Below the pieces are notes generated by a model that saw nothing but the letters and a program-made list of their open reading frames with translations, had not been told where the DNA came from and searched no databases. Below are positions 38,357 through 48,139 of a DNA stretch of 64,000 nt, in pieces. Each line of letters opens with the position of its first letter. The stretch's first letter is position 1. This DNA is from Bombilactobacillus bombi (GTDB lineage: Bacteria; Bacillota; Bacilli; Lactobacillales; Lactobacillaceae): assembly GCF_003522965.1 (NCBI RefSeq), contig NZ_CP031513.1, positions 124,001 through 188,000 of the forward strand, read 5' to 3'. The position numbers and the translations under genes were made by a program.

Positions 38357-38842
38357 TTGAAAAAACGTGGATTTGAAATTGTTACCCGTTATCAAGAGCA
38401 AAATTTATCTTTACCACAGCGTCAAACCCAAGCTGCTGCTGGTTATGATATTGCCGCTGCTGCAGATTTTACAGTACCGTCAATTTGGAATTCTGGGGCA
38501 CAGCCTACTGCTCAAAATCTTAAACCAGTTTTAGTCCCAACGGGTTTAAAAGCTTATATGCCTGAAGATGAAGTCTTGTTATTAGTCAGTCGCTCTAGCA
38601 GTCCTTTAAAAAGGGGATTAATACTACCGAATTCAGTAGGTGTAATTGATGCTGATTATTATAATAATACTAATAATGAAGGTGAAATTTTTGTGCAAAT
38701 GTTGAACTTTTTTTCAGAAGATTATCAGATTAAAAAGGGAGACCGTATTTGCCAGGGAATTTTTGTAAATTATTTGACAACTGCTGATGATCACCAACAA
38801 GGTGCAAAACGCTTAGGTGGTTTTGGATCGTCAGGAGACTAA
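38357..38842 (+). CDS. dut: dUTP diphosphatase
   Basis: Hydrolyses dUTP to dUMP, keeping uracil out of DNA. It has 161 residues with the trimeric dUTPase motifs in order: I 'AAAGYDIAAAADF', II 'VSRSSSPLKRGL', III 'NSVGVIDADYYNN', IV 'KGDRICQGIF', V 'LGGFGSSG'. The start is TTG 38357 after AAGGAG. It ends nine bases before radA. Confidence 0.94.
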   Translation: MKKRGFEIVTRYQEQNLSLPQRQTQAAAGYDIAAAADFTVPSIWNSGAQPTAQNLKPVLVPTGLKAYMPEDEVLLLVSRSSSPLKRGLILPNSVGVIDADYYNNTNNEGEIFVQMLNFFSEDYQIKKGDRICQGIFVNYLTTADDHQQGAKRLGGFGSSGD

Positions 38843-38851
38843 GGAGGAAAC

Positions 38852-40231
38852 GTGGCCAAAGTTAAGTCAAGATATGTATGTCAAAATTGTGGTTATATTT
38901 CACCACGAATGTTGGGACGTTGTCCTAATTGTGGAGCCTGGAATCAACTCGTCGAAGAATTAGAACCAACGAAAAGTACGAAGCAAAACAGTACTAGCAT
39001 TTTACATCATAGTATCGCCAAGCCTCAAAAATTAACAGAAATCACTTTTAATGAAGAAAAAAGAGTCCATACAGGGTTGAAAGAACTTGATCGTGTACTG
39101 GGCGGCGGGGTCGTACCGGGTTCTTTGGTTTTAATTGGTGGTGATCCTGGAATTGGAAAATCAACACTCTTGCTGCAAGTTTCAGGTAGATTAGAACAAA
39201 CTGGTGGGCAAGTTTTGTATGTTTCAGGTGAAGAAAGTGCTTCCCAAATTAAATTGCGGGCTAATCGACTGCATGTTGGCGGCGATAATCTTTATATTTA
39301 TCCCGAAACTGATATGAGCGCGATTGAACAGGTCATTGACGAGCAAAAGCCGGATTATTTGGTTATTGATTCGGTGCAAACAATGAACGTTCCTGATTTA
39401 TCATCAGCAATTGGTAGTGTGGCTCAAATTAGAGCAGTTACAGCATTATTGATGACCATTGCGAAACAGCAAGGCATCAGTGTTTTTGTAGTCGGACATG
39501 TGACTAAAGGTGGGGCTATTGCGGGTCCGAAAATTTTAGAACATATGGTCGATACTGTGCTCTATTTTGAAGGAGATTTGCATCATAATTATCGGATTTT
39601 ACGTTCTGTTAAAAACCGTTTTGGCTCGACTAATGAAATTGGGATGTTTGCAATGCACAATGAAGGTTTAACTGAGGTCGATAACCCTTCAGAAGTTTTT
39701 TTGGAAGAAAGATTAGCCAACGCAACTGGATCAGCGGTAGTGGTTTCGATGGAAGGCACCCGTCCTATCTTAGTAGAATTACAATCATTAATTACACCAA
39801 CACTTTATGGAACAGCCAAACGAACAACAACTGGCTTGGACCATAATCGTGTGTCTGTAATTATGGCTGTTTTGGAAAAGCGGGCTAATATCTTATTACA
39901 AAATCAAGATGCCTATTTAAAGGCCACTGGTGGGGTCCGTTTGGATGAGCCGGCGATTGATTTGGCAATGGCAATGGCGATTGTTTCCAGTTATAAGAAT
40001 CTTGGTTTAGCAGCCGATGAATGTTTTGTGGGAGAAATTGGTTTGACAGGTGAGATTAGGCGAGTTAATTTGATTGATCAACGCATTAAAGAAGCTGCCA
40101 AATTAGGCTTTGAAAGGATTTATATTCCTGCCAATAACGAAGTTAGTAATGATGAACATTACACAATTGAAATTGTGGGTGTCCGAACGATTAATGATGC
40201 AATTAAAAAAGTTTTTAAAAACCAGCATTAA
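38852..40231 (+). CDS. radA: DNA repair protein RadA
   Basis: Branch-migration helicase acting with RecA in recombination. It has 459 residues: a zinc finger '[20 protein letters not shown]' (residues 10-29), Walker A '[12 protein letters not shown]', the RadA motif '[13 protein letters not shown]', and a C-terminal Lon-protease-like domain ('[17 protein letters not shown]', '[14 protein letters not shown]'). The GTG start follows AAGGAGG and the gene is coupled to dut. Confidence 0.96.
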   Translation: MAKVKSRYVCQNCGYISPRMLGRCPNCGAWNQLVEELEPTKSTKQNSTSILHHSIAKPQKLTEITFNEEKRVHTGLKELDRVLGGGVVPGSLVLIGGDPGIGKSTLLLQVSGRLEQTGGQVLYVSGEESASQIKLRANRLHVGGDNLYIYPETDMSAIEQVIDEQKPDYLVIDSVQTMNVPDLSSAIGSVAQIRAVTALLMTIAKQQGISVFVVGHVTKGGAIAGPKILEHMVDTVLYFEGDLHHNYRILRSVKNRFGSTNEIGMFAMHNEGLTEVDNPSEVFLEERLANATGSAVVVSMEGTRPILVELQSLITPTLYGTAKRTTTGLDHNRVSVIMAVLEKRANILLQNQDAYLKATGGVRLDEPAIDLAMAMAIVSSYKNLGLAADECFVGEIGLTGEIRRVNLIDQRIKEAAKLGFERIYIPANNEVSNDEHYTIEIVGVRTINDAIKKVFKNQH

Positions 40232-40301
40232 CGCGTTGATTTTTTATCAGAAGCGGGTAAGCTAGTATAGTAGACAGTTTTTGAAGAAAGAGGAAATAAT
40301 T

Positions 40302-41792
40302 GTGACTGATAATCAAATTCGAGTACGTTATGCACCTAGTCCAACAGGACATTTGCATATTGGTAATGCACGGACAGCATTATTTAATTATCTATTTGCG
40401 CGCCATAATCATGGCACCTTTGTTATTAGAATTGAAGATACTGACACTAAGCGTAATGTAGCTGGTGGTGAACAAAGCCAATTAGAAAATTTGAAATGGT
40501 TGGGGATTGATTGGGATGAAGGACCAGATGTAGGTGGCGACTTTGGACCTTACCGACAATCAGAACGACGTGAAATCTATCAAAAATATATCCAACAGCT
40601 ACTGGATGATGGTGTAGCTTATGAATCTTATAAAACTGAAGAGCAATTACAAGAAGACCGCGAAGCCCAAAAAGCTCGAGGCGAGATGCCACACTACGAA
40701 TATGAATATGCAGGAATGACTGAACAACAAAAGCAAGAAGCAATACAAGCTGCTCAAGAGCAAGGTTTAAAACCAGTCATTAGAATTAAGGTTCCAGAAA
40801 ACAAAGTCTTTGAGTGGGATGATATTGTTAAAGGCCAAGTTAAATTTGAATCCCAAACCATTGGTGGCGATTGGGTTATCCAAAAACGTGATGGGATGCC
40901 AACTTACAACTTTGCAGTCGTAGTCGATGATCATTTAATGCAAATTACGCACGTTTTACGTGGTGATGATCATGTCGCTAATACCCCTAAGCAGTTAATG
41001 ATTTATGATTATTTAGGTTGGGAAGCTCCCAAGTTTGGTCATATGACGCTAATCATTAATAGTGAAACTGGTAAAAAGTTAAGCAAACGTGACGAATCAG
41101 TGCTTCAATTTATTGAACAATATCGTGAGCGTGGCTATTTGCCTGAAGCAATGTTTAACTTCATTACCTTACTAGGGTGGTCACCAGTAGGCGAAGATGA
41201 AATTTTCACGCAAAAGCAGTTTATCAAACAATTTGATCCAAAACGTTTGAGCAAATCACCCGCAGCTTTTGACCAGAAAAAGTTAGAATGGGTCAATAAT
41301 CAGTATGTGAAAGCAGCTGATTTAAGTCGCATTACAGATTTATCCTTAGCTAATTTGATTCAAGCTCAATTGATTTCAGAAAATCCTGATTTAAAGACAA
41401 TTGAGTGGGTTCGCTCGTTGGTAGCTTTATTTAAAGACCAAATGAGTTATACTAATCAAATTGTCGAATTATCACAAATATTCTTTAGTGATCCAGATAA
41501 ATTAGATGATGCAGCAATGGCCGAACTTCAAAAAGATGAAGCTGAGCCAACTTTAAAGGCCTTCCAAGCTTTAATTGAAAAGTTGCCACGTTTTACAGCA
41601 ACTCAAATTATGCAAGCTATTCAACAAACGCGCCAAGAAGTGGGAGCTAAGGGCCGTAAACTCTATATGCCAATTCGTATTGCTACAACTCGTTCTATGC
41701 ATGGACCTGGAATTGGTGAAGCTATTGAGCTTCTTGGTTATGAAAAAACACAACAGCATATTGCAGAAACTCTTAAACAATTAGAAAATTAA
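40302..41792 (+). CDS. gltX: Glutamyl-tRNA synthetase
   Basis: Charges tRNA-Glu, and in most Firmicutes also tRNA-Gln for later amidation. The GTG at 40302 gives 496 residues, '[20 protein letters not shown]', containing the HIGH-like 'HLHIGNA' and KMSKS-like '[11 protein letters not shown]'. The GTG is seven bases after AGAGGAA; a TTG at 40281 precedes that site and was rejected. The usual cysE is absent between this gene and cysS. Confidence 0.96.
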   Translation: MTDNQIRVRYAPSPTGHLHIGNARTALFNYLFARHNHGTFVIRIEDTDTKRNVAGGEQSQLENLKWLGIDWDEGPDVGGDFGPYRQSERREIYQKYIQQLLDDGVAYESYKTEEQLQEDREAQKARGEMPHYEYEYAGMTEQQKQEAIQAAQEQGLKPVIRIKVPENKVFEWDDIVKGQVKFESQTIGGDWVIQKRDGMPTYNFAVVVDDHLMQITHVLRGDDHVANTPKQLMIYDYLGWEAPKFGHMTLIINSETGKKLSKRDESVLQFIEQYRERGYLPEAMFNFITLLGWSPVGEDEIFTQKQFIKQFDPKRLSKSPAAFDQKKLEWVNNQYVKAADLSRITDLSLANLIQAQLISENPDLKTIEWVRSLVALFKDQMSYTNQIVELSQIFFSDPDKLDDAAMAELQKDEAEPTLKAFQALIEKLPRFTATQIMQAIQQTRQEVGAKGRKLYMPIRIATTRSMHGPGIGEAIELLGYEKTQQHIAETLKQLEN

Positions 41793-41798
41793 TTTCAG

Positions 41799-41842
41799 AA
41801 ACACAGCGTGTGAAGAATTAGTTCGACATAGCTGTGTTTTTT
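41799..41842 (+). terminator. Terminator between gltX and cysS
   Basis: AAACACAGC (41799-41807) pairs with GCTGTGTTT (41831-41839), followed by a T run. The 23-base loop is long. It could end gltX transcripts or act as a partial attenuator before cysS; no T-box sequence is present. Confidence 0.8.
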
Positions 41843-41862
41843 CAGCACAAAGGAGGTATTTC

Positions 41863-43272
41863 ATGCTCAAAATTTTTAATACTTTAACTCGTAAAAAAGA
41901 AGAATTTGTGCCTTTAAAAGCACCACAAGTGACGATGTATGTTTGTGGGCCCACTGTATATAATTATATTCATATTGGCAATGCACGTTCGGCGGTTGTT
42001 TTTGATACCATTCGCCGTTATTTACAGTATCGAGGATATCAAGTACAATTTGTTTCTAATTTCACGGATGTTGATGATAAGATTATTAAAGCTGCCCGAG
42101 AACAAGAGTTAACTCCTCAGCAAATTGTGAATAAATATATTGCAGCTTATCAAGAAGATATGGCCGCTTTAAATGTGCTGCCAGCAACGTTGAATCCACG
42201 AGCAACGGAGAATATGACTGACATTATTAGTTTTATTGAGGATTTAATTTCTAAAGGTTATGCGTATGAAAGTGCGGGGGATGTTTATTATCGGGCCCGC
42301 AAATTTGCTTATTACGGACAATTATCAGGGCAAGATATCGATGATTTAGAATTGGGTGCTAGTCAGCGCACCAATGATATGGACACTCTCAAAAAAGAAG
42401 ACCCCATTGATTTTGCTTTGTGGAAAAAAGCACCGACCCATGAAATTTCTTGGGATTCACCCTGGAGTAAAGGAAGACCAGGGTGGCATATTGAATGTTC
42501 GGTCATGGCTACTAAATATCTGGGAAAAACAATTGATATTCATGGCGGTGGTGAAGATTTGGTTTTCCCACATCATGAAAATGAAATTGCCCAAAGTGAA
42601 ACACATACTGGACAACAATTTGTCCGGTATTGGATGCATAATGGCTTTGTCACTATTGGCAGCGATAATGAAAAAATGAGTAAATCTTTAGGTAATTTTG
42701 TTACAGTTCATGAATTATTGCAGCAAGTGGACGCCCAAGTGTTGCGGTTGTTTATGGCCTCGACACAGTATCGGCGTCCAATACAATATTCAGATGCTAA
42801 TTTGCAAGAAGCTCAAAGTAACTTACAGCATTTACAAACTGCAGCCCAAAATTTAAGCTTTCGTTTGCAAGATGATGACTTTAACGAATTTAATGCGCAA
42901 ATTCAATCACAGTTAGAAGCTATCGAACAACATTTTATAGCACATATGGATGATGACTTTAATGTTCAAAATGGCCTTAGTGATATTTATGAATTAATGC
43001 GTTTGATGAATCAATATGCAACTGCAGAACAGGTTAATCAAAAAAATATTAATAATTTATTAGATAAATTTTCTGAATTATTACAGATTTTTGGAATTGA
43101 ATTTGTAACTAATCCACAGTTGAATCACCAAATTGAGACCTTAATTCAAAAACGGGATGCTGCTCGTGATCAGAAAAATTTTGCCGAAAGTGATGCTTTA
43201 AGAGATCAACTTTTAAAAATGGGTATTATTCTCGAAGATACTCCTCAAGGAACGCGGTGGCGCAAAAAATGA
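41863..43272 (+). CDS. cysS: Cysteinyl-tRNA synthetase
   Basis: Charges tRNA-Cys. It has 469 residues: '[20 protein letters not shown]' with the first zinc cysteine and HIGH motif, '[10 protein letters not shown]' with the second, '[15 protein letters not shown]' with the histidine ligands, and '[11 protein letters not shown]'. The ATG follows AAAGGAGG. Its stop overlaps the mrnC start (ATGA). Confidence 0.96.
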   Translation: MLKIFNTLTRKKEEFVPLKAPQVTMYVCGPTVYNYIHIGNARSAVVFDTIRRYLQYRGYQVQFVSNFTDVDDKIIKAAREQELTPQQIVNKYIAAYQEDMAALNVLPATLNPRATENMTDIISFIEDLISKGYAYESAGDVYYRARKFAYYGQLSGQDIDDLELGASQRTNDMDTLKKEDPIDFALWKKAPTHEISWDSPWSKGRPGWHIECSVMATKYLGKTIDIHGGGEDLVFPHHENEIAQSETHTGQQFVRYWMHNGFVTIGSDNEKMSKSLGNFVTVHELLQQVDAQVLRLFMASTQYRRPIQYSDANLQEAQSNLQHLQTAAQNLSFRLQDDDFNEFNAQIQSQLEAIEQHFIAHMDDDFNVQNGLSDIYELMRLMNQYATAEQVNQKNINNLLDKFSELLQIFGIEFVTNPQLNHQIETLIQKRDAARDQKNFAESDALRDQLLKMGIILEDTPQGTRWRKK

Positions 43273-43682
43273 TTGACTATCAACAACTTAATGGCTTAAC
43301 CCTTGCTTATATTGGTGACGCAGTTTGGGAGGTATATGTGCGTGATTATTTGGTGAATAGTGGTTTGACTAAAGTTAATAGATTACAAAAACGAGCAACA
43401 CATTTTGTTTCAGCAAAAGCACAAGCGGCCTTGATTGCCTTAATGCAAAAAGATAACTTTTGGACAGTAACAGAAAATGAAATTTTTCGTCGCGGGCGTA
43501 ATGCCAAAGCAAACACCCATGCTAAAAACACATCTGTTCAAACTTACAATATATCGACAGGTTTTGAAGCCATATTTGGCTATTTAAAAATCAGCGGTCA
43601 AGCTGAACGGATTCAAGAAATGGCTGACTGGTGTATTCAACAAGTAGAGGCAGGACGAACTAATGAATTCAATTTCCAATAA
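43269..43682 (+). CDS. mrnC: Mini-ribonuclease III
   Basis: Dimeric RNase III-like enzyme without a dsRNA-binding domain that matures 23S rRNA. The ATG at 43269 gives 137 residues; the catalytic motif is '[18 protein letters not shown]', and '[20 protein letters not shown]' is also typical. A GTG at 43257 is possible but would lie on the ribosome-site-like GGTGG. It overlaps cysS by four bases and rlmB by 20. Confidence 0.95.
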   Translation: MIDYQQLNGLTLAYIGDAVWEVYVRDYLVNSGLTKVNRLQKRATHFVSAKAQAALIALMQKDNFWTVTENEIFRRGRNAKANTHAKNTSVQTYNISTGFEAIFGYLKISGQAERIQEMADWCIQQVEAGRTNEFNFQ

Positions 43683-44430
43683 TACTAACCAAGCAGAAAT
43701 TATCTTTGGTTATCATGCGACAATAGCAATTTTACAGGCAGAAAATGCACCACAAAAAGTCAATAAAATTTTTTTACAAAAGGGACTGCACAGTGAAAAA
43801 ATCGCTGCCATTGTTAAAATAGCCCGTGCAAAGCATTTAGTGATTCAAGATACTCCTAAAACTCGACTTGATGAATTAACTAATCATGGTAATCATCAAG
43901 GCATTGTTTTAACAGTTACCCCTTTTGAATATGTAGATTTAGCTCAATTACTACAAGATTTACGTGGACGAAATGAAGAGCCCTTTTTCTTGATATTAGA
44001 TAATATTAATGATCCGCACAATTTTGGCTCAATTTTACGTACAGCTGATGCAGTAGGAGTCAATGGAATTATAATTCCTAAACGTCGTGCTGTAGGTGTA
44101 ACTTCAGTGGTAGCTAAGGCTTCCACGGGGGCAATTGAACGGTTACCAATTGCGCGAGTTACTAATCTGGTTCAAACAATCAAGCAATTAAAAGAACAAA
44201 ATATTTGGATTTTCGGGACCGATATGAATGGAACAGACTATCGTCAATGGAATGCACGTGGAGCGATTGCTTTAGTGATTGGTAATGAAGGCAAAGGTCT
44301 ATCACCATTAGTAAAACAACAAGTTGATCAAGTGTTAACCATTCCAATGATTGGAAAAGTGCAAAGCTTAAATGCTAGTGTGGCAACAGGGGTCTTGTTA
44401 TATCAAGCTTTTACTAGTCGAGAAAGTTAA
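43663..44430 (+). CDS. rlmB: 23S rRNA 2'-O-methyltransferase RlmB
   Basis: SPOUT-family enzyme that methylates G2251 of 23S rRNA. It has 255 residues: an N-terminal L30e-like domain ('EIIFGYHATIAIL'), then the SPOUT knot with 'LILDNINDPHNFGSILRTAD', 'ALVIGNEGKGLSPLV' and 'IPMIGKVQSLNASVATGVLL'. The start lies inside mrnC, with GAGGCAGGA upstream. Confidence 0.95.
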   Translation: MNSISNNTNQAEIIFGYHATIAILQAENAPQKVNKIFLQKGLHSEKIAAIVKIARAKHLVIQDTPKTRLDELTNHGNHQGIVLTVTPFEYVDLAQLLQDLRGRNEEPFFLILDNINDPHNFGSILRTADAVGVNGIIIPKRRAVGVTSVVAKASTGAIERLPIARVTNLVQTIKQLKEQNIWIFGTDMNGTDYRQWNARGAIALVIGNEGKGLSPLVKQQVDQVLTIPMIGKVQSLNASVATGVLLYQAFTSRES

Positions 44431-44435
44431 TTACC

Positions 44436-44963
44436 ATGAAAAATCAGATTTTAATTGTTGACGGATATAATGTCATTGGTACTTGGCCGCAACTGGCAAA
44501 ATTAAAAAAACAAGATCACTTAGAAGAAGCTCGGGATCAGTTGTTAGATACCTTAGCAAATTATCGTAATTTTTTTGAAGGTCAAATAATTGTTGTTTTT
44601 GATGCAATGTATGTTCCTGGAATCAAGGAGCAATTTACTAAATGGGATTTAGATGTTATTTTTACTCCTGAGGATGTTACGGCTGACACTTATATTCAAA
44701 ATTTGAGTGAAAAATTAAATATTATTTCTAATCAAGTTACAGTTGTAACTTCAGATCAGGCAGTTCAATGGACAATATTTTCTCGAGGGGCAATTCGCTT
44801 GCCTTCCTATGAACTTTATAAGCGGATTCAAGATATGCATCGGCAATTAACTCAAGAAAGTCGGCAGCATCATGATCGAAGTATACAACGCAATAATCCT
44901 TGGAGGGAAGATCAATTAGAACGTTTAGCAAATTTACGCGACCAATTATCATCCGAATCTTAA
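44436..44963 (+). CDS. rae1: Ribosome-dependent endoribonuclease Rae1 (YacP)
   Basis: NYN/PIN-domain RNase that in Bacillus cleaves mRNA in the ribosomal A site. It has 175 residues: 'ILIVDGYNVIGTWPQL' with the first acidic residue, 'QIIVVFDAMYVPG', 'EDVTADTYIQNLSE' and 'VTVVTSDQAVQWTIFSRGA'. The position after rlmB is conserved in Firmicutes. Its stop overlaps an ATG of the next gene (TAATG). Confidence 0.93.
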   Translation: MKNQILIVDGYNVIGTWPQLAKLKKQDHLEEARDQLLDTLANYRNFFEGQIIVVFDAMYVPGIKEQFTKWDLDVIFTPEDVTADTYIQNLSEKLNIISNQVTVVTSDQAVQWTIFSRGAIRLPSYELYKRIQDMHRQLTQESRQHHDRSIQRNNPWREDQLERLANLRDQLSSES

Positions 44964-46330
44964 TGAGTGTTTTCGTGATTTTTTGTTTGACTGGCTGTCA
45001 AAAGCTTTCTACTAAAAACTCTGCTTTTCAAAAGGGTGAATATTGGGTGCGCCAAGGCCAACTTGCTCGTGCTCAAGAGTATTTTAAACACGCTCCACAA
45101 GCGCAAGCACACACTTATTATCAGCAGATTGCATCTTTAAAAAGAGCCCAACAGCATTTTAATCAAGGACAATTTAAGTTGAGTCAACAACAAGCTCAAC
45201 AAGTAAGCCATCAAGGGCCAACACTTTTTAATATTCATAAAACGGCACGCCAGCTCATCAAAATTAGCCGTCAAGCCCAACGGCAAAAATTTTTGGGCCC
45301 CACGGTGCCAACTTCTTTAGCACAAATAGATTCCACAAACATTGGTCAAAAGATTAATGCTGGCATTTTGCTTGATCAAGATAGCGGCCAAGTTATTTGG
45401 CAAAAGCAAGCTCAACAAACTTTACCAGTAGCCTCCTTGTCAAAATTATTAGCAGTCTATACAATTTATCAAACATTAACAGCACGCCATATTACTTTGA
45501 ATACCAAAATTGAGGCTACGTCAGTAATTACAGGAATTGAAAATCACTCTAATTTATCCACTGCAAAGTTAATTGTGGGACAAAAGTATTCAATTGAAGA
45601 ATTGTTGCGTGCAACCATTGTTGCCAGTGCCAATGATGCTGTTATGGTTTTAGGGCAGTATTTATATGGCAATCAAGAACAGTTTGTTCAGCAAATGGTT
45701 CAAAATGCAAAAGTATTACATTTAAAGAGTACGCAATTAGTTAATGCTAACGGGTTACCAATTGATATTGATCCTAGCATTGCTAATAATCCGCAAGCCA
45801 AAGTATTGGAGAATCAGTTATCTGCTCAAGACTTGGCGCGGGTAACGCAGGCTTTATTACAACGTTTTCCCCAAGTTGTAAAAATTTCGCAACAAAAGCA
45901 AATTAGAATTGGCAACGAAGATTTTGTAAATACTAATGAAATGCTAACTCAATCACGATACATGACAGATAAGTATCAAGTGGATGGCTTGAAAACTGGA
46001 ACCGGTGAGGCAGCAGGATATGGCGTGATTGTGACGGCGAAGATCCAAAATCGACGAGTGATTTTAGTTATTCTCAAGGCATCTTCTAATACTGCCCGTT
46101 TTGAACAAGCACAAGAATTATTAGACTATTTAGCTGCTAATTGGACAGTTCGTCGAGAAAAATTGCCAACATTTCCTCGAAGTACATGGATGGAGATTTG
46201 GCGTAATCAAAATGTCCATACTCCTTTACAGTTACAATATCAAATAAATTTACTAGATAAACCGCAACAATTAGATTATTCAATTTGGAATCAGAAACAG
46301 CAAATTCCTGTTTTGCCCTCCAATAATTAA
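44900..46330 (+). CDS. D-alanyl-D-alanine carboxypeptidase, lipoprotein-like
   Basis: Penicillin-binding protein of the PBP5/DacA type that trims peptidoglycan stem peptides. Motifs: SxxK in 'LPVASLSKLLAVY', SxN in 'VASANDAVMVLG', KTG in 'VDGLKTGTGEAAGYG'. The N-terminus has a lipobox 'IFCLTGC', so it is likely a lipoprotein, followed by a Gln-rich helical region of about 100 residues. The start is uncertain: TTG 44900 gives a basic n-region ('MEGRSIRTFSKFTRPIIIRI') but no ribosome site; ATG 44963 overlaps the rae1 stop and would be coupled but leaves no positive charge. Usual neighbours here are rae1 and sigH, so this gene is inserted between them. Confidence 0.85.
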   Translation: MEGRSIRTFSKFTRPIIIRILMSVFVIFCLTGCQKLSTKNSAFQKGEYWVRQGQLARAQEYFKHAPQAQAHTYYQQIASLKRAQQHFNQGQFKLSQQQAQQVSHQGPTLFNIHKTARQLIKISRQAQRQKFLGPTVPTSLAQIDSTNIGQKINAGILLDQDSGQVIWQKQAQQTLPVASLSKLLAVYTIYQTLTARHITLNTKIEATSVITGIENHSNLSTAKLIVGQKYSIEELLRATIVASANDAVMVLGQYLYGNQEQFVQQMVQNAKVLHLKSTQLVNANGLPIDIDPSIANNPQAKVLENQLSAQDLARVTQALLQRFPQVVKISQQKQIRIGNEDFVNTNEMLTQSRYMTDKYQVDGLKTGTGEAAGYGVIVTAKIQNRRVILVILKASSNTARFEQAQELLDYLAANWTVRREKLPTFPRSTWMEIWRNQNVHTPLQLQYQINLLDKPQQLDYSIWNQKQQIPVLPSNN

Positions 46331-46335
46331 ACAAA

Positions 46336-46361
46336 TGTTCTCTTTATGAGAACTATTTTTT
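46336..46361 (+). terminator. Terminator after the carboxypeptidase gene
   Basis: GTTCTC (46337-46342) pairs with GAGAAC (46348-46353) over a 5-base loop, then TATTTTTT. It is a short but plausible terminator. Confidence 0.65.
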
Positions 46362-46408
46362 GTGCTATTTTTAAACTATCGTTTGTTGATCCGTCAGGAG
46401 TAAAATTC

Positions 46409-46987
46409 ATGGGGAACCAACAATTGTTAGAGCAGGATTTGACTTGGATAGCACAAGTGAAAAATGATAATTCATCACAGGCTTTAAAAAATATTTTTTT
46501 AAAATATCAGCCTTTAGTAGAAAAGTATGGCCAACTCTATCACATTCCCTTGTTTGAGCGTGATGATTGGTATCAAGAAGCTTGGTTAGTGTGTTATCAA
46601 ACTTGTTTGATTTTTAACGGTCACCAAGGTTCCAAATTTGGCAGTTTTTTTAAATTGCGGTTGCAACATCGAGCGGCTAATCTTTTACGTGAACAATTGG
46701 CAGTTAAACGCCAATCAAACTTTAAAGCCGTTTCGATGGAATTTTTAGCAGAAAATGATCCAGAAATGAAATGTTTATTGAATTTAAGTAATAGTTATGC
46801 TAATGATAGTGAAATCAATCTTTTTGATTATCAGAAATACGTTGCGAACTTATCGCCATTAGAGTTATATTCTTTAAAAGCTTGGTTGGGTATTGCTTCG
46901 AAAACAACTAATAAATATTCTGAGCGGGCTGTCATGCGAGCTGCTCAACGAGCACGGATTAAATTGCGGCAGGTCGCCAGCAGTTAG
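46409..46987 (+). CDS. sigH: Sigma-70-like factor, SigH/ComX type
   Basis: Alternative sigma factor related to Bacillus SigH and streptococcal ComX; in lactobacilli such as L. sakei it drives competence genes. The ATG at 46409 (behind AGGAG) gives 192 residues. A region-2-like segment 'PLFERDDWYQEAWLVCYQTC' with 'GSKFGSFFKLRLQHRAANLL' and a weak region 4 ('LSPLELYSLKAWLGIA … SERAVMRAAQRARIKLRQ') are visible. Location just before rpmG-secE-nusG is the conserved one. Confidence 0.88.
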   Translation: MGNQQLLEQDLTWIAQVKNDNSSQALKNIFLKYQPLVEKYGQLYHIPLFERDDWYQEAWLVCYQTCLIFNGHQGSKFGSFFKLRLQHRAANLLREQLAVKRQSNFKAVSMEFLAENDPEMKCLLNLSNSYANDSEINLFDYQKYVANLSPLELYSLKAWLGIASKTTNKYSERAVMRAAQRARIKLRQVASS

Positions 46988-46989
46988 TC

Positions 46990-47018
46990 TTGACAGGACA
47001 TTGGCAGTCAGGTATAGT
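46990..47018 (+). promoter_or_regulatory. Sigma-A promoter of rpmG-secE
   Basis: TTGACA (46990-46995), exactly 17 bases, TATAGT (47013-47018). It starts three bases after the sigH stop and gives a leader of about 15 bases before rpmG. Confidence 0.85.
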
Positions 47019-47039
47019 GACTAATGATTAGGTGAAAAT

Positions 47040-47189
47040 ATGGCAACTAAAAAAGTTATTTTAGAGTGTAGCATTTGTGGAGCACACAATTATAAAACAA
47101 ATGTGTCTCCTCAGCACACTAAACGATTAATTTTGAAAAAGTATTGTTCCAAATGCCAACAACATACATGGCACCAGGAAACTAGATAA
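47040..47189 (+). CDS. rpmG: Ribosomal protein L33
   Basis: Large-subunit protein L33 of the zinc-binding type, 49 residues: 'MATKKVILECSICGAHNYKT' and 'LKKYCSKCQQHTWHQETR', with CxxC pairs at residues 10-13 and 36-39. The ATG follows TTAGGTG. The order rpmG-secE-nusG-rplK-rplA is conserved in Firmicutes. Confidence 0.93.
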   Translation: MATKKVILECSICGAHNYKTNVSPQHTKRLILKKYCSKCQQHTWHQETR

Positions 47190-47201
47190 AGGGATGAAAA
47201 A

Positions 47202-47378
47202 ATGAAATTTTTAAAAAGTGTTGTACAAGAAATGAAATTAGTCGAATGGCCGACGGCTAAAGAAAATCGTCATGATACTGGAACAGTTATTTTAACTTCA
47301 ATTGGTTATGCATTATTTTTGGGCGCTTGTGACTGGGTTTTCCAAAAGCTAATTACATTATTTGTAACACATAAATAA
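47202..47378 (+). CDS. secE: Preprotein translocase subunit SecE
   Basis: Small membrane protein that clamps SecY. It has 58 residues: an amphipathic part 'FLKSVVQEMKLVEWPTAKEN' with the invariant WPT motif, then a single span 'GTVILTSIGYALFLGACDWV'. The ATG at 47202 follows GGGATG. It is 12 bases after rpmG. Confidence 0.94.
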   Translation: MKFLKSVVQEMKLVEWPTAKENRHDTGTVILTSIGYALFLGACDWVFQKLITLFVTHK

Positions 47379-47385
47379 TTTGTAG

Positions 47386-47447
47386 TTGGTTATAAAATTT
47401 GATATATTATAAGTGTTGGTAAGACTTCGTGCAAACGAGGTTTTTTT
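47386..47447 (+). promoter_or_regulatory. Possible nusG promoter with immediate hairpin
   Basis: TTGGTT (47386-47391), 16 bases, TATAAG (47408-47413), followed almost at once by a hairpin: 47421-47429 (AAGACTTCG) with 47436-47444 (CGAGGTTTT), two G-T pairs, and a T run. The hairpin may end the secE transcript, or attenuate a short nusG leader. Confidence 0.45.
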
Positions 47448-47471
47448 ATTTGCAAAAATAAGGAGAACATA

Positions 47472-48017
47472 ATGGCGGAACAAGGACAGAAAATGTGGTA
47501 TGTCTTGCATACTTATTCAGGTTATGAAAATCGTGTAAAAGAAAATTTACAATCTAGGGCTCATTCGATGGGCATGGAAGATTATATTTTTGATGCGGTT
47601 GTTCCTCAAGAAGAAGAAACTGAAACCAAAAATGGTAAAACTAAAACAGAAATGAAAAAAACATTTCCAGGCTATGTCTTAGTTGAAATGATTATGAGTG
47701 ATGAATCATGGTTTGTAGTCCGTAATACTCCAGGTGTGACTGGTTTTGTTGGCAGCCACGGTGCTGGTAGTAAACCAGCTCCGCTATTGCCAGAAGAAGT
47801 TGAACATATTCTTCATAATATGGGAGATCAAAACACTAATTATGATATTGATTTAACTATTGGTGAGACAGTTAAGATTGTTGATGGTGCTTTTGCGGGA
47901 TTAGAAGGCAAAGTCACCTCAACTGATGATGAACACGGTAAAGTCAAAGTGGAAGTTGATATGTTTGGTCGTTTAACAGAAACAGAATTAGACTATAATT
48001 TAGTTCAAAAAATTTAG
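47472..48017 (+). CDS. nusG: Transcription termination/antitermination factor NusG
   Basis: Binds RNA polymerase and modulates pausing and termination. It has 181 residues: NGN domain with 'KMWYVLHTYSGYENRVKENL' and 'TFPGYVLVEM', then 'WFVVRNTPGVTGFVGS', and a C-terminal KOW domain 'VKIVDGAFAGLEGKVTS'. The ATG follows AAGGAG. Confidence 0.97.
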   Translation: MAEQGQKMWYVLHTYSGYENRVKENLQSRAHSMGMEDYIFDAVVPQEEETETKNGKTKTEMKKTFPGYVLVEMIMSDESWFVVRNTPGVTGFVGSHGAGSKPAPLLPEEVEHILHNMGDQNTNYDIDLTIGETVKIVDGAFAGLEGKVTSTDDEHGKVKVEVDMFGRLTETELDYNLVQKI

Positions 48018-48023
48018 TAAGAG

Positions 48024-48052
48024 TTGAGTATTTATCGTGGTAGTGGTAAACT
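48024..48052 (+). promoter_or_regulatory. Promoter of rplK-rplA
   Basis: TTGAGT (48024-48029), 17 bases, TAAACT (48047-48052) preceded by TGG, an extended -10. Transcription would begin near 48059, just before a small hairpin ATGCCATTTGGCAT (48061-48074). Confidence 0.6.
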
Positions 48053-48078
48053 GTCATAGTATGCCATTTGGCATGTCT

Positions 48079-48113
48079 GTGGGAGGGAAAATCATGATTC
48101 CCATCTTGACCAC
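48079..48113 (+). promoter_or_regulatory. L1-site-like RNA motif before rplK
   Basis: The leader folds as GTGG (48079-48082) with CCAC (48110-48113), and inside it GGGA with TCCC; the 3' strand reads CCCATCTTGACCAC. The same arrangement recurs before rplA. By position and the GTGGGAGG…TGACCAC form it is a candidate binding site through which L1 represses its operon. Confidence 0.55.
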
Positions 48114-48139
48114 ATCACGGACTTAAGGAGGTATGTACC

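Noticed and set aside
41799-41842. T-box or riboswitch ahead of cysS
   Set aside because: The gltX-cysS gap is only 70 bases with one hairpin; no T-box core sequence.
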